The notes beneath the pieces are model-generated. The model was not told the DNA's origin, made no database searches, and was given only the letters and a program-made list of their open reading frames with translations. From Nocardiopsis gilva YIM 90087 (lineage in GTDB: Bacteria > Actinomycetota > Actinomycetes > Streptosporangiales > Streptosporangiaceae): 64,000 nt of DNA. Positions 52,493 through 63,739 of this stretch are shown here, in pieces. Numbering within the stretch: the first letter of the stretch is position 1; each line of letters opens with the position of its first letter. The position numbers and the translations under genes were made by a program. The stretch lies in contig NZ_CP022753.1 in the NCBI RefSeq assembly GCF_002263495.1, positions 5,022,001 to 5,086,000 of the forward strand, in the 5' to 3' direction.

Positions 52493-53707
52493 ATGAACCC
52501 CCACAGCCCCCACCGCCGCGGCCGTGCCCTGACCACGGTCGCCGCGACCGCCACCGCCGCGCTGCTCGCGTTCGGCGTCGCCGCCTCTCCCGCGCTGGCC
52601 AACGCCGCCCGCGGGACCTACGTGGGCAACGCCGTCAACGGCCCGCACCTCTACTTCGAGGGCACGCACCAGAGCGTCCGGCCCAGCCTCTTCAACCTCA
52701 AGCTCGAGGGTGGCGAGACGCTGCAGACCTACTGCATCGACTACGAGACCCAGATCATCGGCGGTGCGAAGTACGAGGAGAACGAGTGGGCCAACTACCC
52801 GGGTAAGGGCGACTTCGCCGACCCGGCCAAGGTCCACTGGATCCTGCAGAACTCCTACCCGACCGTCGGCGTGCAGGCCGTCGCGGAGAAGAGCGGCGTC
52901 GCCGGGCTGACCAAGGAGCAGGCGGTCGCCGGTACGCAGGCCGCCATCTGGCACTTCAGCAACGGCACCAAGCTCGACGAGAGCAACCCGCGCAACGACG
53001 CAAGCGCCATCGCGCTCTACGAGTACCTCGTGAAGAACGCGAAGGCCATCGAGCAGCCCGAGCCGACCCTCACGATCACCCCGAAGTCCGTCGAGGGCAA
53101 GGCCGGGGAGACCATCGGCGAGTTCAAGGTCGAGACCAGCGCCGAGTCGCTGGAGCTGGACCTCACCGCTCCCGACGGCGTCGAGCTGGTCGACCTGGAG
53201 ACCGGAAAGCCCGTGGAGAAGGTCGCCGACGGCGGCTCCTTCGGTGTCAAGGTCCCCGAGGACGCCAAGCCGGGCGAGGCCACGGTCTCCGCGTCCACCA
53301 CGGCCGAGGTCAAGGCCGGGCGCCTGTTCAAGGGCGTCGAGGGCCAGAAGGCCACCCAGACGCTGATCACCGCCAAGTCCAGCGAGATCTCGGTCACCGA
53401 CGAGGTCGCCGTCAAGTGGGCCGAGGCCGACAAGGACAAGCCCACGCCCACCCCGACGCCGAGCGACAAGCCGGGCGAGAAGCCGTCGCCCACGCCGACG
53501 CCGGACGACAGCGAGTCCCCGTCGCCGACGCCGGACGACAAGGAGACGCCCGCGCCCAAGCCGGATGACAGCAAGCCGTCGCTCCCGGTGACCGGTGCCG
53601 CGCTGACCGGTCTGGTCGCCGCTGGTGTGGCCGCCGTCGGTGCCGGTGGCGGCGCGATCTACCTGAGCCGCAAGCGCCGCAGCGCCACTGACAGCGCCGG
53701 AGAGTAA
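52493..53707 (+). CDS. LPXTG-anchored thioester-domain surface protein
   Basis: A 404-residue surface protein. The signal peptide ends around ASPALA. The thioester domain has Cys81 in QTYCIDYE and Gln149 in AGTQAAIWHFSN. A beta-rich module (LTITPKSVEGKAGETIGEFK to LITAKSSEIS) and a long Pro/Thr/Ser/Asp/Lys stalk follow. The sorting signal is complete: LPVTG about 40 residues from the end, a Gly/Ala/Val membrane segment and SRKRR. A sortase would link it to peptidoglycan. ATG 52493 was used; TTG 52481 with GGGA upstream is an equally possible start, as neither has a strong ribosome site. Such proteins mediate covalent surface contact in other Gram-positives; in an actinomycete hyphal or spore adhesion is a guess. 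Confidence 0.92.
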   Translation: MNPHSPHRRGRALTTVAATATAALLAFGVAASPALANAARGTYVGNAVNGPHLYFEGTHQSVRPSLFNLKLEGGETLQTYCIDYETQIIGGAKYEENEWANYPGKGDFADPAKVHWILQNSYPTVGVQAVAEKSGVAGLTKEQAVAGTQAAIWHFSNGTKLDESNPRNDASAIALYEYLVKNAKAIEQPEPTLTITPKSVEGKAGETIGEFKVETSAESLELDLTAPDGVELVDLETGKPVEKVADGGSFGVKVPEDAKPGEATVSASTTAEVKAGRLFKGVEGQKATQTLITAKSSEISVTDEVAVKWAEADKDKPTPTPTPSDKPGEKPSPTPTPDDSESPSPTPDDKETPAPKPDDSKPSLPVTGAALTGLVAAGVAAVGAGGGAIYLSRKRRSATDSAGE

Positions 53708-53748
53708 GAGCGGGTCACGCCGCTCAGCGGCTCCGTGCGGAGCGCCTG

Positions 53749-53782
53749 ACGCCCGCCGCCGTAGGACTACGGCGGCGGGCGT
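53749..53782 (+). terminator. Terminator after the LPVTG protein gene
   Basis: 16-bp perfect stem (53749-53764 with 53767-53782) with a two-base apex (so the top pairs must open), 42 bases after the stop and followed by TCGTCGTCTTC. Confidence 0.85.
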
Positions 53783-53863
53783 TCGTCGTCTTCTCCCCCG
53801 GTGGCACCGGTCCGTCGAAGGATCGGCGGTCCATCTCACGCGCCATGCCCGGGAAAGCACGAA

Positions 53864-53892
53864 GGCCGGGGGCCCGCATCGGACCCCCGGCC
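53864..53892 (-). terminator. Terminator after gatA
   Basis: 9-bp perfect stem (53864-53872 with 53884-53892), 11-base loop, 96 bases after the gatA stop and beyond the tandem repeat. Confidence 0.7.
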
Positions 53893-53942
53893 GTGTCGTA
53901 TCGCGTGGCGGCCAGCGGTGGCGCGTCCGCGCGCGGTTCTGC

Positions 53943-54002
53943 CTACACCGCGTATCCCTCCACTGCGTATTTCTGCACCGCGTATCCCTACACCGCGTAG
54001 GG
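53943..54002. repeat. Four 15-bp tandem repeats across the gatA stop codon
   Basis: Units start at 53943, 53958, 53973 and 53988, 15 bases each, with a core CACCGCGTA (second unit CACTGCGTA). On the minus strand the last coding codons of gatA, TAC GCG GTG (Tyr-Ala-Val), and the TAG stop are in the first unit; the other three repeat the TAC GCR GTG core in frame. Read past the stop they would give GYAVQKYAVEGYAV and another TAG. Confidence 0.85.
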
Positions 54003-55502
54003 GCTGGTGCTCAGCAGGTCGGCGCCGCTCTTGCTGTTCAGAGCGGCCTCGAAGGCCGCCCCCACCCGGTAGGTGCGGTCGTCGGCCAGGGCCGGAGCCA
54101 TGATCTGCAGGCCGACCGGCAGGCCGTCCTCGGGGGCGAGCCCGCACGGGACCGACAGCGCCGCGTTCCCGGCCAGGTTGGTCGGGATCGTGCACAGGTC
54201 GGCCAGGTACATCGCCATCGGGTCGTCCGCGCGCTCGCCGATCGGGAAGGCGGTGGTCGGCGCGGTCGGCGAGACCAGCACGTCGACGTCCTTGAAGGCC
54301 GCCTCGAAGTCCCGCTTGATGAGCGTGCGCACCTGCTGCGCCGAGCCGTAGTAGGCGTCGTAGTAGCCGCTCGACAGCGCGTAGGTGCCGAGCATGATGC
54401 GGCGCTTGACCTCCGGGCCGAAGCCCTTGGCCCGCGTCAGCGACATGACCTCCTCGGCGCTGCGCGTGCCGTCGTCCTCGACGCGCAGGCCGTAGCGCAT
54501 GGCGTCGAAGCGCGCCAGGTTGGAGGAGCACTCACTCGGGGCGATCAGGTAGTACGCGGCCAAGGCGGTGTCGAAGCTCGGGCAGGAGACCTCGACGACC
54601 TTGGCGCCCAGGGACTCCAGCGTCTCCACGGCCTCGTGGAAGCGCTGCAGCACGCCGGGCTGGTAGCCCTCGCCCGCGAACTCCTTGACGACGCCGATGC
54701 GCATGCCCTCGATGTCGGCCCGCTTGGCGGCCTCGACCACCGGCGGGACCGGGGCGTCGATGGACGTGGAGTCGTGCGGGTCGTGTCCGGAGAACGCCTC
54801 GTGCAGCAGGGCGGCGTCGAGCACGTTGCGGGCGAACGGGCCCGGCGTGTCGAGCGAGGAGGCGAACGCGATCAGGCCGTAGCGGGAGGAGCCGCCGTAG
54901 GTCGGCTTGGCGCCGACCAGGCCGCAGACCGCGGCCGGCTGGCGGATCGAGCCGCCGGTGTCGGTGCCGGTGGCCAGCGGCGCCTCGAACGCGGCGACGG
55001 CCGCCGAGGAACCACCGGAGGAGCCGCCCGGGATGCGGGCGAGGTCCCACGGGTTGCGGGTCACGCCGTAGGCGGAGTTCTCCGTGGAGGAGCCCATGGC
55101 GAACTCGTCCATGTTGGTCTTGCCGAGGATGACCAGACCGGCCTCGCGGAGGCGGGCCGTCACGGTGGCGTCGTAGGGCGGACGCCAGCCTTCGAGGATC
55201 TTGGAGGCGGCCGTCGTCGGCATGTCGACCGTGGTGAAGACGTCCTTGTGCGCGACGGGGACACCGGCCAGCGGGCCGAGGTCGGCCCCCGACGCCAGGC
55301 GCGTGTCGACCGAGCGGGCCTGGGCCAGCGCGGTCTCCCGGTCGATGTGCAGGAAGGCGCTGATGTCGCCGTCGACCTCGGCGGCGCGGTCCAGGAAGGC
55401 CTCGGTGACCTGGACGGCGGTATAGGTGCCCGCCTTGACGGCCGCCCCGATCTCGGCCGCGCTCAGCCGGATGATCTCGGCGCGTTCCTCTGCGCTGGTC
55501 AC
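53988..55502 (-). CDS. gatA: Asp-tRNA(Asn)/Glu-tRNA(Gln) amidotransferase subunit A
   Basis: GatA is the glutaminase of the GatCAB complex; it frees ammonia from glutamine and channels it to GatB. The amidase-signature triad can be placed at Lys86 (PVAHKDVFT), Ser161 ([16 protein letters not shown]) and Ser185 ([19 protein letters not shown]), each seven residues beyond the S. aureus numbering. [19 protein letters not shown] and [17 protein letters not shown] are also typical. 504 residues. The start overlaps the gatC stop by four bases, so both are co-translated. A 15-bp tandem repeat surrounds its stop codon. Confidence 0.97.
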   Translation of the reverse strand: MTSAEERAEIIRLSAAEIGAAVKAGTYTAVQVTEAFLDRAAEVDGDISAFLHIDRETALAQARSVDTRLASGADLGPLAGVPVAHKDVFTTVDMPTTAASKILEGWRPPYDATVTARLREAGLVILGKTNMDEFAMGSSTENSAYGVTRNPWDLARIPGGSSGGSSAAVAAFEAPLATGTDTGGSIRQPAAVCGLVGAKPTYGGSSRYGLIAFASSLDTPGPFARNVLDAALLHEAFSGHDPHDSTSIDAPVPPVVEAAKRADIEGMRIGVVKEFAGEGYQPGVLQRFHEAVETLESLGAKVVEVSCPSFDTALAAYYLIAPSECSSNLARFDAMRYGLRVEDDGTRSAEEVMSLTRAKGFGPEVKRRIMLGTYALSSGYYDAYYGSAQQVRTLIKRDFEAAFKDVDVLVSPTAPTTAFPIGERADDPMAMYLADLCTIPTNLAGNAALSVPCGLAPEDGLPVGLQIMAPALADDRTYRVGAAFEAALNSKSGADLLSTSPYAV

Positions 55503-55798
55503 TCTTCCTCCCCCAGGATCTGCGGAACGCGGAAGCGCTGGTCCTCCACCGCGGGCGCACCCGCGAGCGCCTCCTCGGGGCTGAGTCCCTGGTGGACCTC
55601 GTCGGGGCGGTACACGTTGGTCAGCGGCAGGGCGTGGGAGCTCGGCGGGATGTCGCCGGTGGCGACCTCCTGCACCTTGGCCACAGCCGAGATGATGACA
55701 TCCAGCTGGGCGGCGAGCTGGTCCAGCTCGTCCTCCTGCAGCGCGAGCCGCGACAACCGGGCGAGGTGAGCGACCTCATCGCGGGTGATGGCGGACAT
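55499..55798 (-). CDS. gatC: Asp-tRNA(Asn)/Glu-tRNA(Gln) amidotransferase subunit C
   Basis: GatC is the small structural subunit that holds GatA and GatB together. The 99 residues fit the family: an N-terminal [40 protein letters not shown], then [38 protein letters not shown]. It is first in gatC-gatA. ATG 55798 is reasonable, preceded by a weak ribosome site. Confidence 0.95.
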   Translation of the reverse strand: MSAITRDEVAHLARLSRLALQEDELDQLAAQLDVIISAVAKVQEVATGDIPPSSHALPLTNVYRPDEVHQGLSPEEALAGAPAVEDQRFRVPQILGEEE

Positions 55799-55929
55799 GA
55801 ATTCTCAAACCGTTTCTTCGGCGGATCGGGACAGGTCAATCCTATGACCGTTGAGGAGGGGCGGGCGTCGAAGCGGGCCGTCCCCCAGGGCGGCGCCGGG
55901 GGAACTTCCCCACCGCGTCCCCGCTCACC

Positions 55930-57996
55930 CTAGGCCGAGCGGGTGGGCTCCTCCGCGGTCAGGTCCAGGCCACCGTCGCGCAGCAGCCACTCGGTGGCCT
56001 CCACGGCCTCCATGGGAGGCGCGAAGAACCGGCCCTGGGCGGCGTAGCATCCCATGGCCGCGGCGGCCTTGGCGATGGCCTCGCTCTCCACGCCCTCGGC
56101 CACCGCGCGCATGCCCAGCGAGCCGACGAGGTCGACGGCGGAGCTCACGATGACGTGTCCGTCGGGGTCGTCGACGATCCGGCGGATGAACGACTCGTCG
56201 ATCTTGATCTCCTCCACCGGCAGCCCGTTGAGCCGGGCCAGGGTGAAGTAGCCGGTGCCGAAGTCGTCCAGGGAGAGGGACACACCCAGGTCGGCCAGCG
56301 CCAGTATGGTCGGGGTGACGGCCTCCGCCTCGGCCACCATGACGCGCTCGCTGATCTCCAGGCGCAGCGCCTCGGGCCGGACGGCGTGGCGGCGCAGCCC
56401 GGCGGCGACGATGTCGGGCAGGGTGGGGTCGAGCAGTTCGCGCGCGGAGAGGTTGACGGCCACCGGCAGCCGGATGCCCTCGGCCTGCCAGCGGGCCACC
56501 TGCGGCAGGGTCTTCTCCAGCACCTCGTGGGTGAAGCTGCGCATGAGGTAGGACTGCTCCACCAGCGGCACGAACTCCTCGGGCGGCAGCACACCCCGCT
56601 GCGGGTGGCGCCAGCGCACGAGCGCCTCCAGGCCCACCGCCCGGTGCTCCCCGCTCAGGGTCACCTTGGGCTGGTAGAACATCTCCAGCTCGTTTTCGAC
56701 CAGGGCGCGGCGCAGCTCGCCGAACAGGCTGAGCCGGGCGGTGGAGTTGCGGTCCTTGTAGGGGGCGTAGAGCTCGACGCCGGTGCGGTGCTCCTTGGCG
56801 ACGTACATCGCGACGTCGGCCCGCTGCATGAGCAGCTCGAAGTCGGGGGCGTGGTTGGGGTAGAGGGCGATGCCGACGCTGGCCTCCAGGTCGAACTCGA
56901 CGCCGTCGAGGCGCATCGGCTCGGCCAGCGACACCCGCAGCCGCGCCGCCACCTCGCGGGCGGACGCGGCGTCGCGCACCTGGGGGAGCAGGACCGCGAA
57001 CTCGTCGCCGCCGAGGCGGGCCACCAGGTCGCCGGGGCGCACGCTGTGCGTGAGCCGCCGCGCGACGGTCTGCAGGAGACGATCGCCGGTGGGGTGGCCC
57101 AGGGTGTCGTTGACCTCCTTGAACCGGTCGAGGTCGAGCAGGAGCAGGCCGACGCGGTGGTCGCGCTGCTGGGCCTCGCTCAGCGCCTCCTGGGTGCGCA
57201 GGATCAGCAGCTTGCGGTTGGCCAGCCCGGTGAGTTCGTCGTGGTTGGCCTGGTGCTCGCGCTTCACCGACAGGGTGGCGCTGGTGTACAGGGCGACCAG
57301 CGGCAGGGAGAAGAGCGGGACCAGCCAGATCTCGTGGGTCATGGCGACGACGACGAGCGGCGCGAGGCTGAGCAGGACGCCGTTGACGAACAGGCGCTGG
57401 CCCAGGTCGCGGGTGAGGGTGCCGTGCAGCGGCGCGCGCTCGTGCATCGCCACCGCGCACTCCACCAGGACGAGGTTGGTGACGAAGTAACAGACCCCGG
57501 CGAGGGCGACGACGAGCAGCTCAGCGCCGTCCGGAACCCAGGGGATCCGCTGTGCGTGGGGGACGATCATCCGGATGACGGCGTCGGCCACGCCGAAGCT
57601 GAGGACGTACTGGGCCACGTTGAACGCGGTGCGGTGCGGGGCGTGGCCGCGGGCCATGCCCGCGATCATCGAGGCGATGGCCTGGACCAGCCCGGCCACG
57701 GCCAGGCCGTAGAAGATGAGGAGCGCGAACGCGAAGGGGAGGGAGGTCGGTGCCCCGTTGTCGGCCGGGGTGCGCGGCGTGGCGATGGGGCGCAGCTCGC
57801 CCAGGACCACCATGCACAGCATCACCCAGATGAGCGGCTGCCCCGCGAGCAGCTGCAACTGGTCCAGGCCGAGCCAGTACAGCGACAGGCCGAGGAGAGC
57901 ACAACCGGACACCGTGGTGCCGGCGAGGTAGAGCCACAGCGGCGTCCCGACCCGGGGGCCGACATCCCGGGTGTTGTTGGGATCCAACATAGACAT
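55930..57996 (-). CDS. Membrane GGDEF-EAL protein (cyclic-di-GMP metabolism, RmdB-like by position)
   Basis: 688 residues: about six hydrophobic segments in the first 250, a GGDEF domain (NHDELTGLANRKLLILRTQE, LGGDEFAVLLPQ) and an EAL domain (EALVRWRHP, VNLSARELL, LEISERV, LDDFGTGYFTL, IKIDESFI, AEGVESE). The inhibitory I-site RXXD is present (RPGD, five residues before GGDEF), unlike in the protein at 45699-48407. No PAS domain. All EAL residues needed for hydrolysis are present, so it can potentially make and break c-di-GMP. In S. coelicolor the GGDEF-EAL gene SCO5495 (RmdB) is near gatCA and ligA, as I recall; this position is the same. Confidence 0.93.
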   Translation of the reverse strand: MSMLDPNNTRDVGPRVGTPLWLYLAGTTVSGCALLGLSLYWLGLDQLQLLAGQPLIWVMLCMVVLGELRPIATPRTPADNGAPTSLPFAFALLIFYGLAVAGLVQAIASMIAGMARGHAPHRTAFNVAQYVLSFGVADAVIRMIVPHAQRIPWVPDGAELLVVALAGVCYFVTNLVLVECAVAMHERAPLHGTLTRDLGQRLFVNGVLLSLAPLVVVAMTHEIWLVPLFSLPLVALYTSATLSVKREHQANHDELTGLANRKLLILRTQEALSEAQQRDHRVGLLLLDLDRFKEVNDTLGHPTGDRLLQTVARRLTHSVRPGDLVARLGGDEFAVLLPQVRDAASAREVAARLRVSLAEPMRLDGVEFDLEASVGIALYPNHAPDFELLMQRADVAMYVAKEHRTGVELYAPYKDRNSTARLSLFGELRRALVENELEMFYQPKVTLSGEHRAVGLEALVRWRHPQRGVLPPEEFVPLVEQSYLMRSFTHEVLEKTLPQVARWQAEGIRLPVAVNLSARELLDPTLPDIVAAGLRRHAVRPEALRLEISERVMVAEAEAVTPTILALADLGVSLSLDDFGTGYFTLARLNGLPVEEIKIDESFIRRIVDDPDGHVIVSSAVDLVGSLGMRAVAEGVESEAIAKAAAAMGCYAAQGRFFAPPMEAVEATEWLLRDGGLDLTAEEPTRSA

Positions 57997-58348
57997 CCTC
58001 GGGGTGCTTCATGGAGTGCCGCGCCGAGTCGGCGGATCCATCGCGGCGCAGGTACTCCTCACGAAATCTGTCTCAACCGTTCCGGTCACCCCCATGACCG
58101 TTACAGCCATCGTCTGCAATCTGCGGGTAAACCCGGTCACCGCCTCACCCTACGATGATTTGTAACCAGGTGTCGCCACACGAGGACTTTTAGTAAGGCA
58201 GGCCGGGCCTGGCGAAATTGCCCGATTCACTCCACAATACTGCGACAGGTAGCCTAGTGGTCGCCCATCGTAGAGGGCCAGTGGCATAATCCGGCCGCGC
58301 GCCGCCGCCCGGAGGGTCCCGATCCAGGTCAGCGCGCGGCCGTAAAGG
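57997..58348. other. Intergenic region between the RmdB-like gene and ligA
   Basis: About 350 bases holding the promoter of the GGDEF-EAL gene (minus strand) and the ligA terminator. No gene seen; it includes several AT-rich patches (58145-58260) unlike the flanking genes. Confidence 0.4.
58292..58342 (-). terminator. Probable terminator after ligA
   Basis: 11-bp perfect stem (58292-58302 with 58332-58342), 29-base loop, ending six bases after the ligA stop on the minus strand. Long loop and no T-run make it less certain. Confidence 0.5.
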
Positions 58349-60553
<2,205 letters not shown>

Positions 60554-61573
60554 CTATCGCCGTGGTTCGTCGCGCAGCACGCGGGCGGCCGTCCGGCACG
60601 CCGTGAGCGCCGCGCGCGCGTGGCTCGGGGAGGCCCCGGCCAGCCCGCATGTCGGGGTGGTGACCACCGTCGCCGCGAGTTCCTCCGGGGCGAAGCCGAC
60701 GCGATTCCACAGCTCACGTACAGGATCGACGGTATCGGCAGCGTCCGACAAAACCGAGTCCGTACTCGCCACGACGCCGAGAAAAAGCCCAGCTCCCGCC
60801 TCTACGGCCACGCCGATGTGCTCATCGTGGGCGCGCGTCAGCAGGGTCGCGTCCAGGCTCAGCGCCCGCGCCCCGGAACGGCGCAGCAGGTCGATCGGCG
60901 CGGAGGCGGCGCAGCAGTGGGCGAGGGGGAACGCATCGGCGTCGGCGATCGTGCCGAAGAGCCCGCGCAGCCGGTCCTCCACGGTGACGCGGTCGACCGC
61001 GGGCAGTCGGCCGTACCCGCTGGCGGTCGGGACGGCGCCGATGAGTACGGACGGCAGGGACGGCTCGTCCACCTGGACCAGCAGGTCGGCGCCGGGAACA
61101 CGGGTCCGCACGTCGGCGATGTGCGCCCGGACCCCCTCGAGCAGCGAGTCCGTGAGGTCGGCGACGGCGCCGGGGTCGGCGAGCAGCTTCTCCCCGGAGC
61201 GCAGCTCGATCCCGGCGGCGAGCGTCCACGGGCCGGCCACCTGGATCTTCAGCGGGCCGCGGTAGGTGTGGGCGTGCTCCTCCAAGGCGTCGACGTCGTA
61301 GCGGAGGAAGTCGGTGGCGCGGGCCAGATCGCGGCCGGGGCGCTGCACCACCCGCCAGCCGGTGGGCTGCACCTCGACGGGGAAGTCGACCAGGAGCCCG
61401 GAGGTGCGGCCGATCATGTCGGCCCCGGCACCGCGCGCGGGGAGCTCGGGGAGGTGGGGCAGGTCGGGCAGCTCGCCCAGAATCGTGCGGACGGCTTCGC
61501 CGGGGTCATCCCCGGGATAGGAGCCGACACCGGTGGAACTCGCCTCGGGCCAGGGAAATCTCGCTTGCGTCAC
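60554..61573 (-). CDS. Cobalamin-independent methionine synthase-like protein (MetE C-terminal fold)
   Basis: A 339-residue protein related to the catalytic half of MetE/UROD-like methyltransferases. It begins FPWPEASSTGVGSYPG, has LLVQVDEPSLPSVLIG, and the zinc ligands are seen in FPLAHCCAAS (His-Cys) and TTPTCGLAGASPSHARAAL (Cys plus helical end). Full MetE is about twice as long; short proteins like this are common in actinomycetes, annotated as methionine synthase, and may use other methyl donors than methyl-tetrahydrofolate. GTG 61573 was chosen because STGVGSYPG follows closely and the open frame upstream is unlike the family. It is 24 bases upstream of ligA, so probably co-transcribed with it. 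Confidence 0.88.
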   Translation of the reverse strand: MTQARFPWPEASSTGVGSYPGDDPGEAVRTILGELPDLPHLPELPARGAGADMIGRTSGLLVDFPVEVQPTGWRVVQRPGRDLARATDFLRYDVDALEEHAHTYRGPLKIQVAGPWTLAAGIELRSGEKLLADPGAVADLTDSLLEGVRAHIADVRTRVPGADLLVQVDEPSLPSVLIGAVPTASGYGRLPAVDRVTVEDRLRGLFGTIADADAFPLAHCCAASAPIDLLRRSGARALSLDATLLTRAHDEHIGVAVEAGAGLFLGVVASTDSVLSDAADTVDPVRELWNRVGFAPEELAATVVTTPTCGLAGASPSHARAALTACRTAARVLRDEPRR

Positions 61574-61613
61574 GACGCCCAAGGTTAGAGCACCGCGGGC
61601 GGGGTCCCGCCGG

Positions 61614-62147
61614 TCAGGACACGGCGCGTTCCGTGGGCTCACCGGGGTCGGCGGGCGCCTCCGGCATGGCGGACGCGGCGGCGGCCCTGCGGCGGCGGCG
61701 CACCCGGACAAGGGCCACGACCACGGCGATCAGCACGGCGGTGGCGCCCACCGCCAGGAACGGGGAGTGGATGAACAGGTTCCACCACATCGCGATGACG
61801 GCGATGCCGCCCAGGCTGTAGACGGCGGCCCAGGCCGTGCAGCCGACGAGCATCGCAACCAGGTAGCGCGGGAAGCTCATCCGCATGGCGCCGGCGGTGA
61901 AGTTCACGGCGGTCTGGATGCCGACGGTCAAGAAGGAGAGGGTGACGGCGGGCGGACCATAGCGGTCGATGAGGTCGTGCGCGCGGGTCAGCTTGGTACC
62001 GAGGCGCTCGGCCATGCCGGTGCGGTGCAGCCCGGCCCACACACCGCGCCCCAGCCAGTAGGTGGCCTGGGCACGGATGAGCACGATCGCGAACAGCGTG
62101 AAGTACACGACCCAGAAGGGCTGACCTTCCAGGAACCCGTACGGCAT
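61614..62147 (-). CDS. DedA/VTT-family membrane protein
   Basis: A 177-residue membrane protein with about four hydrophobic segments. The DedA core is visible in YWLGRGVWAGLHRTGMAERL and DRYGPPAVTLSFLTVGIQTA, followed by the membrane re-entrant-like VNFTAGAMRMSFPRYLVAML and GGIAVIAMWWNLFIHSPF. The C-terminus is a basic then acidic tail. DedA proteins act in lipid flipping and membrane homeostasis. This one is short of the family norm by 20-40 residues at the N-terminus. It lies 40 bases before the methyltransferase gene. Confidence 0.85.
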   Translation of the reverse strand: MPYGFLEGQPFWVVYFTLFAIVLIRAQATYWLGRGVWAGLHRTGMAERLGTKLTRAHDLIDRYGPPAVTLSFLTVGIQTAVNFTAGAMRMSFPRYLVAMLVGCTAWAAVYSLGGIAVIAMWWNLFIHSPFLAVGATAVLIAVVVALVRVRRRRRAAAASAMPEAPADPGEPTERAVS

Positions 62148-62280
62148 GCCGCCTCCTCCACACCCTCGCGACCGATAACCACGATAAGGCTAACCTAACT
62201 CCGATGAAAGAACGGTGTCAGTCGCGTCACGGCGACAACTCCCCGGACGGCTCGGCCTCCGCCCGAACGACCCCAAACGA

Positions 62281-62344
62281 CGTTGATCTCGGGGATATCG
62301 ACCGAATAATCGCCGACGTTCGGTCGATATCCCCGAGATCAACG
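62281..62344. repeat. Perfect 26-bp inverted repeat with 12-base loop
   Basis: 62281-62306 is perfectly complementary to 62319-62344. The arms start CGTTGATCTCGGGGATATCG and include the palindromic GATATC. There is no T-run on either side. It lies 32 bases downstream of mnmA's stop and 134 bases upstream of the DedA gene start (both minus strand). It could terminate mnmA, but the sequence looks like a REP-type intergenic element; the TGATCNNGGGGA core is also found in the centre of the palindrome at 7791. Confidence 0.8.
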
Positions 62345-62375
62345 AAAGCCCCGGGAGGTCGGACCCACCGGGGGG

Positions 62376-63461
62376 TCAGCCCGCCGGAGCCGCCTCCTCG
62401 CGGCGTGCGGTCGCCGTGATGGTCGCCGACCCCAGGACGGTGTCGCCGTCATACAGGACGGCCGCCTGCCCCGCCGCCACGCCGGTGGCGGGCTCGTCCA
62501 GGTGGATCACCAGTTCGTCGTCGCGCTGCCAGGCCGTGCAGCCATACACCTCGCCGTGCGCGCGCAGCTGGACGGTGCAGGAGGTCGGCTCGATGATCGG
62601 GTCGCAGCCGCTCCACACCGGGCGCTGTCCGACGATCTCGTCCACGCGCAGCGACGAGCGCGGCCCCACCGTGACCGTGTTGTTCACCGGCTCGATGGAC
62701 AGCACGTAGCGGCGGTCGGGCGCCCCGCCCAGGTTCAGGCCCTTGCGCTGGCCGACCGTGAAGGTGTGCGCGCCGTGGTGCGTACCCAGGACCTCGCCGG
62801 ACTCGTCCTTGATCGGGCCGGGCTCGCCGCCCAGCCGGTTGTTCAGGAACCCCGCGGTGTCGCCGTCGGCGATGAAGCAGATGTCGTGGCTGTCCGGCTT
62901 GTCGGCCACCGACAGGCCGCGGCGGTCGGCCTCGGCCCGCACCTCGTCCTTGGTGCAGTCGCCCAGCGGGAACATAGCGTGCGCCACCTGCTCGCGGGTG
63001 AGCACACCGAGCACGTAGGACTGGTCCTTGTCGGCGTCGACGCTGCGCACGAGGCGGCCGTCGATCTTGCGGACGTGGTGGCCGGTGGCCACGGCGTCGA
63101 ACCCGAGCGCGATGGCGCGGTCCAGCACCGCCTCGAACTTGATCTTCTCGTTGCAGCGCAGGCACGGGTTGGGCGTGCGCCCCGCGGAGTATTCGGCGAC
63201 GAAGTCCTGCACGACCTCGCGGTCGAACTCCTCGGCCATGTCCCAGACGTAGAAGGGGATGCCGATGACATCCGCGGCACGCCGGGCGTCGCGGGAGTCC
63301 TCGACGGTGCAGCATCCCCGCGCGCCCGTGCGGTAGGACTGCGGGTTCTTGGAAAGTGCCAGGTGCACACCGGTGACGTCGTGCCCGGCCTCGGCCGCGC
63401 GGGCGGCCGCGACCGCGGAGTCGACGCCGCCCGACATGGCGGCGAGTACGCGCAAAGTCAT
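62376..63461 (-). CDS. mnmA: tRNA-specific 2-thiouridylase
   Basis: MnmA thiolates U34 of tRNA-Glu, -Gln and -Lys. The ATP-pyrophosphatase P-loop [20 protein letters not shown] is at the N-terminus, the catalytic cysteines are in [17 protein letters not shown] and PDSHDICFI, and [40 protein letters not shown] are all family marks. A start at ATG 63461 with GGAAGG upstream gives 361 residues. Upstream open reading is not family-like. tRNA-Glu in this window has CTC anticodons and so is not itself a substrate at position 34. Confidence 0.97.
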   Translation of the reverse strand: MTLRVLAAMSGGVDSAVAAARAAEAGHDVTGVHLALSKNPQSYRTGARGCCTVEDSRDARRAADVIGIPFYVWDMAEEFDREVVQDFVAEYSAGRTPNPCLRCNEKIKFEAVLDRAIALGFDAVATGHHVRKIDGRLVRSVDADKDQSYVLGVLTREQVAHAMFPLGDCTKDEVRAEADRRGLSVADKPDSHDICFIADGDTAGFLNNRLGGEPGPIKDESGEVLGTHHGAHTFTVGQRKGLNLGGAPDRRYVLSIEPVNNTVTVGPRSSLRVDEIVGQRPVWSGCDPIIEPTSCTVQLRAHGEVYGCTAWQRDDELVIHLDEPATGVAAGQAAVLYDGDTVLGSATITATARREEAAPAG

Positions 63462-63739
63462 AACGCCTTCCAGACTAATGGCACCGCGGCTCCCAAGAGC
63501 GACGTCCGGCCCCGGCCCCCGGCGGCGGCTCACCGCCGAGACCGGCGCGTTCTCCGTGGCACCGCTTCCCACGCCGATGCGACAGCGGTGGGTCATCGCC
63601 CACATCACACTGGAGCATCCGCCCCTCTCCCTTCTTTTCGACCAATCTTTTCGACCAACTCGCCCGCTTTGGGCAAAGTCGGGACGGCAGGCGTCCTCCG
63701 GTGCCGCAGCAGCCGCTCAGCTCTGCGAAAATCGTGGCC

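Noticed and set aside
53943-54002. CRISPR array
   Set aside because: Repeats are 15 bases with no spacers; it is a simple tandem repeat.
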